This document shows, piece by piece, positions 1 to 6,462 of a DNA stretch of 15,809 nucleotides. Position 1 is the first letter of the stretch. The number at the start of each line of letters is the position of its first letter. Position numbers and translations under genes: made by a program. The notes below the pieces were generated by a model. That model was not told the DNA's origin, made no database searches, and saw only the letters and a list, made by a program, of their open reading frames with translations. This DNA is from Deltaproteobacteria bacterium RBG_13_52_11 (GTDB lineage: Bacteria > Desulfobacterota > B13-G15 > RBG-16-54-18), in the NCBI GenBank assembly GCA_001797745.1, contig MGQF01000018.1, positions 8,118-23,926 on the forward strand, given 5' to 3'.

Positions 1-778
1 CCGCGCTCGACTCAGCGCAAAACCCGTCTACCGGCTTAATCTTGGCGACCTTCTGCCCCATAGTCTTGACGATGCGCCATCCCCCGAACATCGTCCCAAG
101 TGCAATAGCGGCGTGACAGGAGAGGACAACCCATAACGGAACATAAAATGTAGTACCTAAGAGGCCGGCGCTGAACAAAAGGACCGCGATGATCCCCATG
201 GTCTTCTGCGCATCATTGCCGCCGTGCCCCAAGCTATAGAAGGCAGCGGACACCAACTGCCCTTTTCTAAAAATATGCTCGACTTTCAACGGTGTACTTT
301 TCCTAAACAGCCAGTAAACGGAGATGCCAAGCAGCAATCCTAACAGGAGACCAGCAATAGGCGAAACAAATATGAACGTGACCGTCTTTACAATGCCCTT
401 CCCTACGAGTGCCTTGGATCCTGCCTGGATCAACGCCGCGCCAATCATGCCACCGATCAAGGCATGGGACGAACTCGTGGGCAGCCCAAGGTACCACGTG
501 ATAATGTTCCAGCTACAGGCACCTACCAGGGTGCTCAAGATAATCCCCTTATTTATAATCGTTATATCAATGATGCCTTTGCCTATCGTGTTGGCGACGT
601 GGAGCCCGAAGAAGAGAAATGCGATAAAATTGAAGAAGGCGGCCCAGATAACTGCGTAACGGGGCGACAGTACCCTCGTTGAGACGACTGTCGCAATGGA
701 GTTGGCAGAATCATGAAAACCGTTTAAGAAATCAAAGGCAAGGGCAAGTGCAATCAGAAAAAGTATGGTTACTGTCAT
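1..778 (-). CDS. pit: PiT-family inorganic phosphate transporter, C-terminus cut by window edge
   Basis: Low-affinity inorganic phosphate permease of the inner membrane, normally driven by proton or cation symport. The minus-strand frame is open from ATG 776-778 to base 1, giving about 259 residues. Both PiT signatures are visible: GFHDSAN at residues 20-26 and GHGGNDAQ at 184-191, with PTSSSHALIGG at 100-110 between them. Hydrophobic segments alternate along the whole length. Bacterial short PiT proteins run to roughly 330 residues, so about the last fifth lies outside the window. The ATG follows the stop of the DUF47 gene by 3 nt, so the two are almost certainly one transcript, a pairing well known for PiT and PhoU-like DUF47 proteins. 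Codon use is AT-rich at third positions (11 of the first 30 codons end in G or C). Confidence 0.93.
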   Translation of the reverse strand, partial: MTVTILFLIALALAFDFLNGFHDSANSIATVVSTRVLSPRYAVIWAAFFNFIAFLFFGLHVANTIGKGIIDITIINKGIILSTLVGACSWNIITWYLGLPTSSSHALIGGMIGAALIQAGSKALVGKGIVKTVTFIFVSPIAGLLLGLLLGISVYWLFRKSTPLKVEHIFRKGQLVSAAFYSLGHGGNDAQKTMGIIAVLLFSAGLLGTTFYVPLWVVLSCHAAIALGTMFGGWRIVKTMGQKVAKIKPVDGFCAESSA

Positions 779-781
779 AGA

Positions 782-1408
782 TTATGCGTGTTTTACCAGT
801 ATAGACTCCACCACATTAGCGACATCTTCGCAGATATCGAGCACTGTCTCCGCATCCTGGTAAATATCTTTCCACTTGATTACTATCATAGGATCTTTCT
901 CTGTCTCAAAAAGCTCTGCAAGCGCTTTATCTCGCATCAAGTCGCCGACGTTTTCAAGACGGTTGATCTCTATGCATGACTCCGAGACAGGTTTTCTGTC
1001 TTTCGCATTGCGCATCCCTTTGACGGCACTGGCAATGCAACGAACAGATGCTTCAATTACAGCAGCAAATTCGATAAGGTCCTTATTTACCCTCGTGATT
1101 TTATACACCCTTAACCGGTTTGCGATCGTATAAATCATATCAATGACGTCATCCAGCTGCTTTGTCAGGGCATGGATATCTTCGCGCTCAAAGGGGGTGA
1201 TAAATGTTTTGTTCAATTGAGCAATAATAGTGTGCGCAACTTCATCCCCCTGATGCTCGATATCATGCATTTTCTTAAGACGTACCTCATCTAAAACACC
1301 GTCCGACACTACCTCTTTTAAATAACTCGCCGCCTCAACGGCATACTCAGCCTGTTTTTCGAACAAAGAAAAAAAATCAAAATCCTTAGGAAGAAATTTC
1401 AGGAACAT
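782..1408 (-). CDS. DUF47 / PhoU-like phosphate transport accessory protein
   Basis: A 208-residue, wholly helical, charged soluble protein of the DUF47 (TIGR00153) family. These PhoU relatives are encoded beside PiT permeases and are thought to modulate them. The N-terminus (FLPKDFDFFSLFEKQ) and the mid-region with a DIEHQGDEVAH segment and DDVIDMIYTIANRL fit the family, which is about 200-215 residues long. The start is supported by an AAGGAG ribosome site six bases upstream (1415-1420 on the plus strand). It is the first gene of a two-gene unit with pit, the downstream start being only 3 nt beyond this stop. The biochemical role of DUF47 is not settled in general, and the family call rests on sequence pattern plus context. 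No PhoB box was seen upstream; a 13-bp palindrome lies at 1449-1461. Confidence 0.9.
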   Translation of the reverse strand: MFLKFLPKDFDFFSLFEKQAEYAVEAASYLKEVVSDGVLDEVRLKKMHDIEHQGDEVAHTIIAQLNKTFITPFEREDIHALTKQLDDVIDMIYTIANRLRVYKITRVNKDLIEFAAVIEASVRCIASAVKGMRNAKDRKPVSESCIEINRLENVGDLMRDKALAELFETEKDPMIVIKWKDIYQDAETVLDICEDVANVVESILVKHA

Positions 1409-1448
1409 AAAGGTCTCCTTTGGTTATATAATCGCTATTTTTATCATA

Positions 1449-1461
1449 TTAACCCTGTTAA
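1449..1461. promoter_or_regulatory. Palindrome TTAACCCTGTTAA upstream of DUF47-pit
   Basis: A perfect 5-bp inverted repeat with a 3-nt centre (TTAAC-CCT-GTTAA) sits about 40 bp upstream of the DUF47 start, where a repressor or activator site could lie. It is also only 8 bp from the putative alkA terminator. No regulator is identified; a chance match in AT-rich DNA is possible. Confidence 0.25.
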
Positions 1462-1468
1462 GGCAATA

Positions 1469-1503
1469 AAAAGACCCCCGGTGAGGAGTTGCGGGTTCTT
1501 TGA
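1469..1503 (-). terminator. Probable intrinsic terminator of the alkA transcript
   Basis: Read on the minus strand, AAAGA-A-CCC pairs with GGG-G-TCTTT (nine positions with one A-G mismatch) around a loop of about 14 nt, and further T residues follow. It starts about 27 bp past the alkA stop codon and lies before the DUF47 promoter region, which is where a terminator is expected. Confidence 0.5.
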
Positions 1504-1529
1504 AAGAATAAAGATTTAACCTTCTTTTT

Positions 1530-2411
1530 TCATTTTCTGTCGGGTGCAAGCCGATGATACACCAAAAGGTAAAATACCGCGATCCCCCTGAAAGGTACGA
1601 AGGGCTTGAGTGTCTGCTCCACCTGCTCTGCCGTCATGCGGCTGCCGTCGCCAAGGTATTTCCCGACCATCGTGCGAACCGCCAGGTCGTCCGCAGGTAC
1701 GGCGTCCGGGCGCCCCAGGCCGCGGATGAGGATATATTCCGCTGACCAGCGCCCGAAGCCCCGAATCCCGCTGATTATTGAACGCACTTCGTTATCAGAT
1801 AGGTTTTTAAGCTGGTCAAGATCGAGCGAACCCTCTACGACGTTTCTGGCAACCCCGTTGATATATTCCGCTTTTCTTCCCGAGAGGCCGCACGCACGCA
1901 GTTCTTCTGTCGACGCCCGCGCCAGGGTTTCCGGGTCGGGAAAGATCCACAGTCCGGCTGTCCTCTCACCGAAGCGCTCGATCACCCGGGAGCGTATTCT
2001 GCGGGCGGCGGTTAACGAAATCTGCTGTTCTATTACTGCATCTACCGCCATCTCGAAGAGTGTGGCCGGGCGGATCGGTTTCATGCCGTGAAACAACCTA
2101 GCAACAGGATCAATGATCGGATCGTTCTCCGCTATACGGTAAAAAGGTCGCAGGTCAAGATCGGCGAGGACAATCCACCCCGCTTGCTCCTGTAATCGTT
2201 CCGGGTGCGCATCATCAAGGGATGATACCTGAAGCACAGCGGACTTGTTTGCTGCCTGTTGGACTTCCAACAGTACAGGCTTGCCGTCTATTCTCACCGC
2301 TATGCGCAACGCTGTTGTGTCTTCCGCAGGCCCTGGAGAAAAGCTTGCCCGGGCCTTCAAAGAAAGCGCAAGATCATAAGGTCCCTGCACCGTCAGCTGT
2401 GTTGTTGCCAT
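1530..2411 (-). CDS. DNA-3-methyladenine glycosylase II family (AlkA-like, HhH-GPD)
   Basis: A 293-residue base-excision DNA repair glycosylase that would remove alkylated purines such as 3-methyladenine from DNA in the cytoplasm. The N-terminal 100 residues resemble the AlkA N-domain. The HhH-GPD fold follows, with the hairpin GIRGFGRWSAEY and the catalytic aspartate in PADDLAVR. By alignment with the LPDD segment of E. coli AlkA, Asp242 is the general base. Length is close to E. coli AlkA (about 282), and there is no fused Ada domain. No 4Fe-4S cysteines follow the catalytic domain, unlike endonuclease III or MutY. The start ATG has no clear Shine-Dalgarno sequence. It stands alone: 109 bp separate it from the FTR gene upstream, and a probable terminator follows. 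The paralogous HhH-GPD oxoguanine glycosylase branch is the main alternative. Confidence 0.88.
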   Translation of the reverse strand: MATTQLTVQGPYDLALSLKARASFSPGPAEDTTALRIAVRIDGKPVLLEVQQAANKSAVLQVSSLDDAHPERLQEQAGWIVLADLDLRPFYRIAENDPIIDPVARLFHGMKPIRPATLFEMAVDAVIEQQISLTAARRIRSRVIERFGERTAGLWIFPDPETLARASTEELRACGLSGRKAEYINGVARNVVEGSLDLDQLKNLSDNEVRSIISGIRGFGRWSAEYILIRGLGRPDAVPADDLAVRTMVGKYLGDGSRMTAEQVEQTLKPFVPFRGIAVFYLLVYHRLAPDRK

Positions 2412-2519
2412 GATTCAGGGTTGCAAAGGCTCAGTAAGTATCCCCTCTTCTGCCTTACACCAAAGTGCGGGGAAGGCCGGTGCCTCCAAGATAGAGGACG
2501 TCCCTCTCTTGGTATACCC

Positions 2520-3041
2520 CTACATGAACCGTTCGAATCTTTCCTTCTTCGCCTTGCATATTGGGCATTGCTCCGGCGGCTCATTCCTGGCGCACAAATA
2601 GCCGCACACTTTGCATCGCCACACCGGGTAAGAAAGCGGGGTTTCCCCTGCCTTGAAATGCTGCTGTGAAATGCTCGCTTTCATCTTTTTCCTCTCGGGC
2701 TCGGGCAAACGCCTTTCTGGTATCGATTCAGGCGCCTTCTTGCCTCTGAAGATGTCTCCTGATACATACAGTGCGCAGTAACAAGATCCATGTTCAGTCA
2801 GGTCCGGATCCCGATAGTCGCAGGGGCAAATAATGTCGAGGTCATCATCTTTGATTCCTGAAGCCAGTCGGCAGGGGCAAGCCCAATAGCCATATCTCCC
2901 CTCGTTCACCAATAAACCTCGGATCAGATCTTTGGTGAAGTTGACATCCTGATTCAGATGATATCCGCCCGACTCTGCCTCGCGCTTGAGGCGCTGATAC
3001 TGAGACTCTACCGCCTCTTCAGATATCTCTCTAACTGGCAT
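2520..3041 (-). CDS. Ferredoxin:thioredoxin reductase catalytic-subunit-like protein fused to a C-terminal rubredoxin domain
   Basis: A 173-residue redox protein expected to pass electrons from a one-electron carrier through a 4Fe-4S cluster to a protein disulfide. Residues 1-100 carry the FTR catalytic pattern: CPC at 55/57, CPC at 72/74 and CYC at 87/89. By the plant FTR alignment, C55, C72, C74 and C87 would bind the cluster, and C57 with C89 would form the active disulfide. The residue between the last two cysteines is Tyr88, where plant FTR has a catalytic histidine. After a charged linker (about 101-138), residues 141-168 form a rubredoxin-like knuckle pair, CKVC (143/146) and CPIC (159/162). 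Its ATG lies inside the glutaredoxin gene (11-nt overlap), so the two are translationally coupled and probably act together. The canonical variable subunit FtrA is not encoded nearby. I recall related FTR-rubredoxin fusions (ferredoxin:disulfide reductases) from Methanosarcina. Confidence 0.9.
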   Translation of the reverse strand: MPVREISEEAVESQYQRLKREAESGGYHLNQDVNFTKDLIRGLLVNEGRYGYWACPCRLASGIKDDDLDIICPCDYRDPDLTEHGSCYCALYVSGDIFRGKKAPESIPERRLPEPERKKMKASISQQHFKAGETPLSYPVWRCKVCGYLCARNEPPEQCPICKAKKERFERFM

Positions 3042-3330
3042 TTTTTGTCAACCCTAGAATTTCTTCTTCGTTGAAGCCAATAATACGTCTGCTGTTATTG
3101 ATCACCAAGGTAGGAAATGAGCACGACGGATTCCATCTGCGTATTTCTTTGATGGCTTCCTCACCGTCGGCATCTGGTAGAAGATCTACGTCCACATAGT
3201 GATAGTCGACATTCAAATCATTGAGCAGGCCCTTGGTCTTCTTGCACCATCCACAGGTGCTGAGGGCATAGAGCGTGATATCCCCCTTCTTCGTGCCGTC
3301 CACGTGCTTCATGTGTTCCTTGACTGACAT
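3031..3330 (-). CDS. Glutaredoxin/thioredoxin-fold protein with CGWC active site
   Basis: A 99-residue cytoplasmic thiol-disulfide carrier. The pattern is a first beta strand (ITLYALSTCGWCKK) with the active dithiol C26-G-W-C29, a central DYHYVDVD strand, and a cis-proline segment CSFPTLVI followed by a C-terminal helix. The CGWC motif is intermediate between glutaredoxin CPYC and thioredoxin CGPC, and this group is often annotated simply as a glutaredoxin family protein. A second ATG at codon 7 is possible, but the first is preceded by GAGGT at a reasonable distance. The gene overlaps the FTR-rubredoxin gene by 11 nt, so the FTR protein is its likely reductant, replacing NADPH-thioredoxin reductase or glutathione. 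That link is inferred from gene order only. The 363 bp upstream contain a terminator-like hairpin on the same strand. Confidence 0.87.
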   Translation of the reverse strand: MSVKEHMKHVDGTKKGDITLYALSTCGWCKKTKGLLNDLNVDYHYVDVDLLPDADGEEAIKEIRRWNPSCSFPTLVINNSRRIIGFNEEEILGLTKNAS

Positions 3331-3693
3331 TTCCCCGACCTCTTTTTAAGCTAAAAGCGATATTGATGAATCGAGACAGATCCATTCCTCTCAATTTTCT
3401 CGTATGATATAGGATTCTTATAGTAATAACTGTATCATAATAACCATTCATGGACAAGAAAAAGCCCCTTGGAAGGACGGGGATGGGAGAGGAATTGTTG
3501 AGGGTGGGTTGATTTTTGATGATAATGGAATTATGTAAGGAGTGCCCCCCTTCTTATACGGGATTTAGACGGTATTGATTGATGATACCTGAAAAGCAGG
3601 TCATTAAAATAACGATTTCAAGATCATCGTAATAATGATATTAAGGTTTTTCTGAATCGTCCTGCATCAGAGGTTGAGGAAAATGGAGCGTAT
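3331..3693. other. Divergent intergenic region between grx-ftr and the MFS gene
   Basis: A 363-bp AT-rich control region serving two divergent units. No protein remnant is seen in any frame. It holds a minus-strand hairpin with a T-run (3455-3482) and a short inverted repeat ACCTG-aaaag-CAGGT near 3587-3601. It also holds a looser ACGAT/ATCGT pair around 3612-3631. The last two could be operators for the MFS gene. I could not settle on a clear -35/-10 pair for either direction. Confidence 0.5.
3455..3482 (-). terminator. Terminator-like hairpin with T-run in the grx leader
   Basis: On the minus strand CCCC (3482-3479) and GGGG (3468-3465) enclose ten bases and are followed by C and a run of five T. 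The stem is short. No minus-strand gene lies upstream, so it would act on antisense transcription out of the MFS region or as an attenuator in a long grx leader. Confidence 0.3.
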
Positions 3694-4965
3694 ATGGTGA
3701 TGCCGGGAAAAGCACCCCACAGGTTCAAGCTATTTTACGGCTGGTATATCGTGGCCGCCTCGTTTGCCATACTCTTCTTTAATTCAGGTGCCCGTTTTTC
3801 CTTCGGGGTAATTTTTAAACCGATGATTGCGGAATTCGGCTGGAGTCGAGGCACCATGTCCTTGGTCTTTTCCCTGAATATGGTCCTCTATGCCCTGTCT
3901 CTTACCGCCGTGGGCAAATTTTATGACCGGTATGGCCCCAAGTGGGTCATTTGCATCTCAACTGTTTTCCTCGCTGCGGGATACATCCTCATTGCCGCGG
4001 TGAGCTCATTGTGGCAATTCTATTTATTTTATGGGATCTTAGCCGCCATTGGGTTTGGCGGGACGAGCGCTCCCATAATAGCGGCCCTGACGAGCAAGTG
4101 GTTTGCAAAATGGCGCGGCTTTGCCATTAGCCTCGCCCTATCCGGCGGTTCCTTGGGGCACTTTGCGCTCATCCCGCTTTTCACCATCATTACGCTGCAC
4201 TATGGATGGAGGATCTCACATTTTTATATCGGCGTGATCATGTTAGTGGTCAATATAGCCCTAGCGCTCCTGTTCATTCGAGGGGATCCCGATGATCTTG
4301 GTGTGATGCCATTCGGCCATAAGGATGCAAGGAAAAAGGAAGCGGGAGACCACGCAGTTTCTTCGGATGAGACCCTACAGGATCTGGGACTACGGGAGGC
4401 CATGCGTACCTACTCCTTTTGGCTCTTTCTCATTGTCATGTTCATATGCGGCAGCGGGGATTTTTTGGTGACGACTCATCTGGTCCCCCTCGTCACCGAC
4501 TACGGGATATCGCCCACAAGCGCAGGAAATATGCTGGCCTGGTATGGATTGATGAGCCTGGTAGGAATATTGATTGCCGGACCTGCCTCTGACGTGATCG
4601 GGAATAAAATCCCCATTGCCCTCACCTTTGTCATGCGGGTATTCCTGTTTCTTATGATCTTAAGGTATCAGAACCTCGCCTCATTCTATGTCTTCGCACT
4701 GGTCTTTGGCTTAACCCACCTCATCACGGCCCCCCTCACCGCTACCTTAATCGGAAGAATGTATGGTTTTTCTCATATCGGTCTCCTTTCCGGTTTCATC
4801 ACCACCGTTCATCACCTGGGCGGAGGTTTTGGGGCATATATGGGCGGGGTGATCTTTGATCAGACAGGGAGTTATCAACTGGTATTTATCCTTTCGACAA
4901 TTATGGCCTTCGTTGCCACTGTCTGCAGCATGCTCATAGCGGAGCGGAGGCATCGGGCTGCATAA
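3694..4965 (+). CDS. MFS transporter, OFA/monocarboxylate-carrier-like
   Basis: A 423-residue inner-membrane carrier with twelve hydrophobic segments arranged as 6+6. The central cytoplasmic loop is charged (about residues 205-240, with KDARKKEAGD). The MFS loop 2-3 motif is visible as GKFYDRYGPKW at 74-84. The N-terminal GWYIVAASF and FGWSRGTMSLVFSLNM segments resemble the oxalate:formate antiporter / monocarboxylate transporter branch, so a carboxylate substrate is likely but unproven. The start ATG 3694 has GGAG five bases upstream; an in-frame ATG two codons later is an alternative. It is transcribed alone, divergent from the grx-ftr unit. No terminator is obvious, and a decayed ORF lies antisense just beyond the stop. 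Confidence 0.85.
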   Translation: MVMPGKAPHRFKLFYGWYIVAASFAILFFNSGARFSFGVIFKPMIAEFGWSRGTMSLVFSLNMVLYALSLTAVGKFYDRYGPKWVICISTVFLAAGYILIAAVSSLWQFYLFYGILAAIGFGGTSAPIIAALTSKWFAKWRGFAISLALSGGSLGHFALIPLFTIITLHYGWRISHFYIGVIMLVVNIALALLFIRGDPDDLGVMPFGHKDARKKEAGDHAVSSDETLQDLGLREAMRTYSFWLFLIVMFICGSGDFLVTTHLVPLVTDYGISPTSAGNMLAWYGLMSLVGILIAGPASDVIGNKIPIALTFVMRVFLFLMILRYQNLASFYVFALVFGLTHLITAPLTATLIGRMYGFSHIGLLSGFITTVHHLGGGFGAYMGGVIFDQTGSYQLVFILSTIMAFVATVCSMLIAERRHRAA

Positions 4966-4985
4966 AAGGCAAAAAATTTATTGAA

Positions 4986-5190
4986 TTATTTAAGGACGTC
5001 CCCCACCTGTCGTCTGACAAAGACCGTTGTGTTCGGGCCAGGGGGCTCGATAGGGGTCACCTGCGTGCTCAGTTTGGCCTTACCCCTCTTTCCACCCTTA
5101 CTAATGCACCAAGACGTTAAAGGCAACCCCTCTGTCACAGGCCTTGATTTTTCCCGTGATCTCTGCTATGGAATAGGTCTCAATTAGAGG
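4986..5190 (-). pseudogene. Frameshifted remnant of an unknown small protein
   Basis: Two minus-strand reading frames join across a single-base shift near 5100-5105. The upstream piece reads IETYSIAEITGKIKACD and continues to FNVLV before a stop. The downstream piece carries SKGGKRGKAKL and ends in IEPPGPNTTVFVRRQVGDVL before TAA at 4986-4988. Both halves look like real protein, with alternating strand and helix character, but no start codon remains because the upstream end runs into the 5' end of the next plus-strand gene. I do not recognise the family. It could be an eroded gene or a chance pair of open frames. Confidence 0.35.
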
Positions 5191-5211
5191 GCACAGAAAA
5201 GGGGAACGGAC

Positions 5212-5574
5212 ATGACAGATATGGAGGACCTAGCCAAACAGTTACCTAAGATGACTATCAAGGAGCTCCGGGATCTAGCCAAGGAGCTGGGGGCGGAAGG
5301 TGTCAGCGGGATGAAGAAGGAAGAGCTCCTGGACTTCATCCGCAAGGCCAAGGGGATCACTGAGGTTCGGCCCCGCAAAGGCGCCAAAAAGAAGGCGAAG
5401 GCGGATCTGAGCATCAAGGAGCTGAAAAAGCGCATCGTCTCCATCAAGGCCAAGCGGGCAGAGGCCCTGACCAAGGGCGACAAGCGGATGGCAACTATCT
5501 ACAAGCGCCAAATCAACAGGTTGAAAAAGATGACCCGCAAGATCGCCCAGCCCGCAGCGGGGTCGGCTGGATGA
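5212..5574 (+). CDS. Small basic protein with Rho N-terminal/SAP-like helix-extended-loop-helix
   Basis: A 120-residue soluble protein, strongly basic. Residues 12-50 (MTIKELRDLAKELGAEGVSGMKKEELLDFIRKA) form a Rho-N/SAP-like three-helix motif of the kind that binds nucleic acid or ribosomal proteins. A lysine-rich linker (about 53-67) and a charged helical region (68-112) follow. The helical region repeats the pattern, with LSIKELKKRI echoing the first MTIKELRDLAKEL. The exact role is unknown; similar proteins are annotated as Rho termination factor N-terminal domain-containing. The ATG has GGGGA upstream. Its stop overlaps the rpe start (ATGA), so the two are coupled. The codons are GC-rich at third positions like rpe, unlike genes to the left. 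An RNA-binding role is inference only. Confidence 0.78.
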   Translation: MTDMEDLAKQLPKMTIKELRDLAKELGAEGVSGMKKEELLDFIRKAKGITEVRPRKGAKKKAKADLSIKELKKRIVSIKAKRAEALTKGDKRMATIYKRQINRLKKMTRKIAQPAAGSAG

Positions 5575-6227
5575 AGCGGATAGCCCCCTCCATCCTCTCG
5601 GCCGATCTGGCCCGCCTGGCCGATGAGGTCCGGGAGGTCATCGAGGCCGGGGCTGACTGGATCCATGTGGATGTGATGGACGGACACTTCGTCCCCAACA
5701 TCACCATCGGCCCCGTGGTGGTCAATGCCCTCAAAAAGGTGGTGAGCATCCCGCTGGATGTCCACCTTATGATCGAGAACGCCGACTTTTATCTCGATGC
5801 ATTTATCAGGGCCGGGGCCGATATCCTCACCGTCCAGGTGGAGGCCAGTACCCACCTGCACCGAACGGTGCACGCCATCAAGGAAAAAGGGGTCCGGGCA
5901 GGGGTGGCCCTCAACCCCGCTACCCCCCTTGAGAGCCTCGACTACATCCTGCCCGATCTGGACCTGGTGATGATCATGACGGTGAACCCGGGCTTTGGAG
6001 GGCAGGAGTTCATCCCCGCGATGCTCCCCAAGATCGAGCGGTTGAAGGAAATCATCACCAAACGGAAACTGAATGCCGAGATCGAGGTGGACGGGGGGAT
6101 CAAGGTGGACAACATCGGGGAGGTGGCGCGACGCGGGGGCGATATCTTCGTTGGGGGTTCGGGGATCTTCGGCACCCCCGACCGCAAAGAGACCATCACA
6201 AGGATGCGGAGGGAAATCGGTAAGTAG
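5571..6227 (+). CDS. rpe: Ribulose-phosphate 3-epimerase
   Basis: A 218-residue TIM-barrel enzyme that interconverts D-ribulose 5-phosphate and D-xylulose 5-phosphate in the pentose phosphate pathway. Family landmarks are complete: APSILSADLARL at the N-terminus, IHVDVMDGHFVPNITIGP at 31-48, DVHLMIE at 63-69, MTVNPGFGGQ at 136-145, EVDGGI at 172-177 and GGSGIF at 195-200. The metal site should be His32, Asp34, His65 and Asp174, with Asp34 and Asp174 as the acid/base pair. Length is normal for the family. Translation begins within the stop of the preceding Rho-N-like gene (ATGA overlap), implying coupled expression. G/C ends 26 of the first 30 codons, against 11 of 30 in pit. The gene closes 52 bp before tRNA-Met. 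Confidence 0.97.
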   Translation: MKRIAPSILSADLARLADEVREVIEAGADWIHVDVMDGHFVPNITIGPVVVNALKKVVSIPLDVHLMIENADFYLDAFIRAGADILTVQVEASTHLHRTVHAIKEKGVRAGVALNPATPLESLDYILPDLDLVMIMTVNPGFGGQEFIPAMLPKIERLKEIITKRKLNAEIEVDGGIKVDNIGEVARRGGDIFVGGSGIFGTPDRKETITRMRREIGK

Positions 6228-6230
6228 CGG

Positions 6231-6254
6231 GGAAGGCAGGGTTGACAACCTTCC
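6231..6254. repeat. Inverted repeat flanking the tRNA -35 element
   Basis: GGAAGG (6231-6236) pairs with CCTTCC (6249-6254) around twelve bases that contain the -35 hexamer, with a nested GGTTG-A-CAACC. It begins three bases past the rpe stop. It may form a 3' hairpin on the rpe mRNA, or mark an operator over the tRNA promoter. No T-run follows. Confidence 0.4.
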
Positions 6255-6270
6255 TGTCCTTACATGCAAT
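6242..6270 (+). promoter_or_regulatory. Sigma-70-type promoter of tRNA-Met
   Basis: Perfect -35 TTGACA (6242-6247), a 17-bp spacer and a -10-like TGCAAT (6265-6270). Transcription would begin near 6277, just before the mature tRNA 5' end at 6280. The position and the consensus -35 make this a good promoter candidate. Confidence 0.6.
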
Positions 6271-6279
6271 AATGGCCGT

Positions 6280-6356
6280 GGCGGTGTAGCTCAGATGGTT
6301 AGAGCATGCGGCTCATATCCGCAGTGTCCGGGGTTCAATTCCCTGCACCGCCACCA
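6280..6356 (+). tRNA. tRNA-Met (CAT), elongator, with encoded CCA
   Basis: A complete cloverleaf. The acceptor GGCGGTG (6280-6286) pairs with CACCGCC (6346-6352). The D stem GCTC/GAGC is intact. The anticodon stem TGCGG/CCGCA encloses the loop CTCATAT with anticodon CAT at 6314-6316. The variable loop is GTGTC, and the T arm CGGGG-TTCAATT-CCCTG has one G-T pair. The discriminator A and CCA are encoded. The paired first base (G1-C72) and the lack of three G-C pairs in the anticodon stem exclude initiator tRNA. The body differs from the lysidine-modified tRNA-Ile2 type. Confidence 0.95.
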
Positions 6357-6462
6357 TTTTATCGCCTGCAATCAATGATGATTCAACCCTCCCTCTAGGT
6401 CCCGCATACAATCCAACCGCAGTAGTATCAGGGTATGGATTGCTCAGTACCGCATGTGCGCA

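Noticed and set aside
2495..5002. AGGACGTCCC occurring at 2495-2504 and 4993-5002 as a dispersed repeat
   Set aside because: Two copies of a ten-base palindromic word without shared flanks are too little to call a repeat family.
5499..6269. Long minus-strand open frame (256 codons) opposite rpe
   Set aside because: It is the antisense of a GC-rich, well-conserved gene, has His/Asp-rich low-complexity translation and matches no family. High GC3 on the coding strand leaves few stops in the opposite strand.
6280..6356. tRNA as initiator tRNA-fMet or tRNA-Ile2 (CAT)
   Set aside because: Position 1-72 is paired and the anticodon stem lacks the three G-C pairs of the initiator. The arms match elongator Met and not the Ile2 type.
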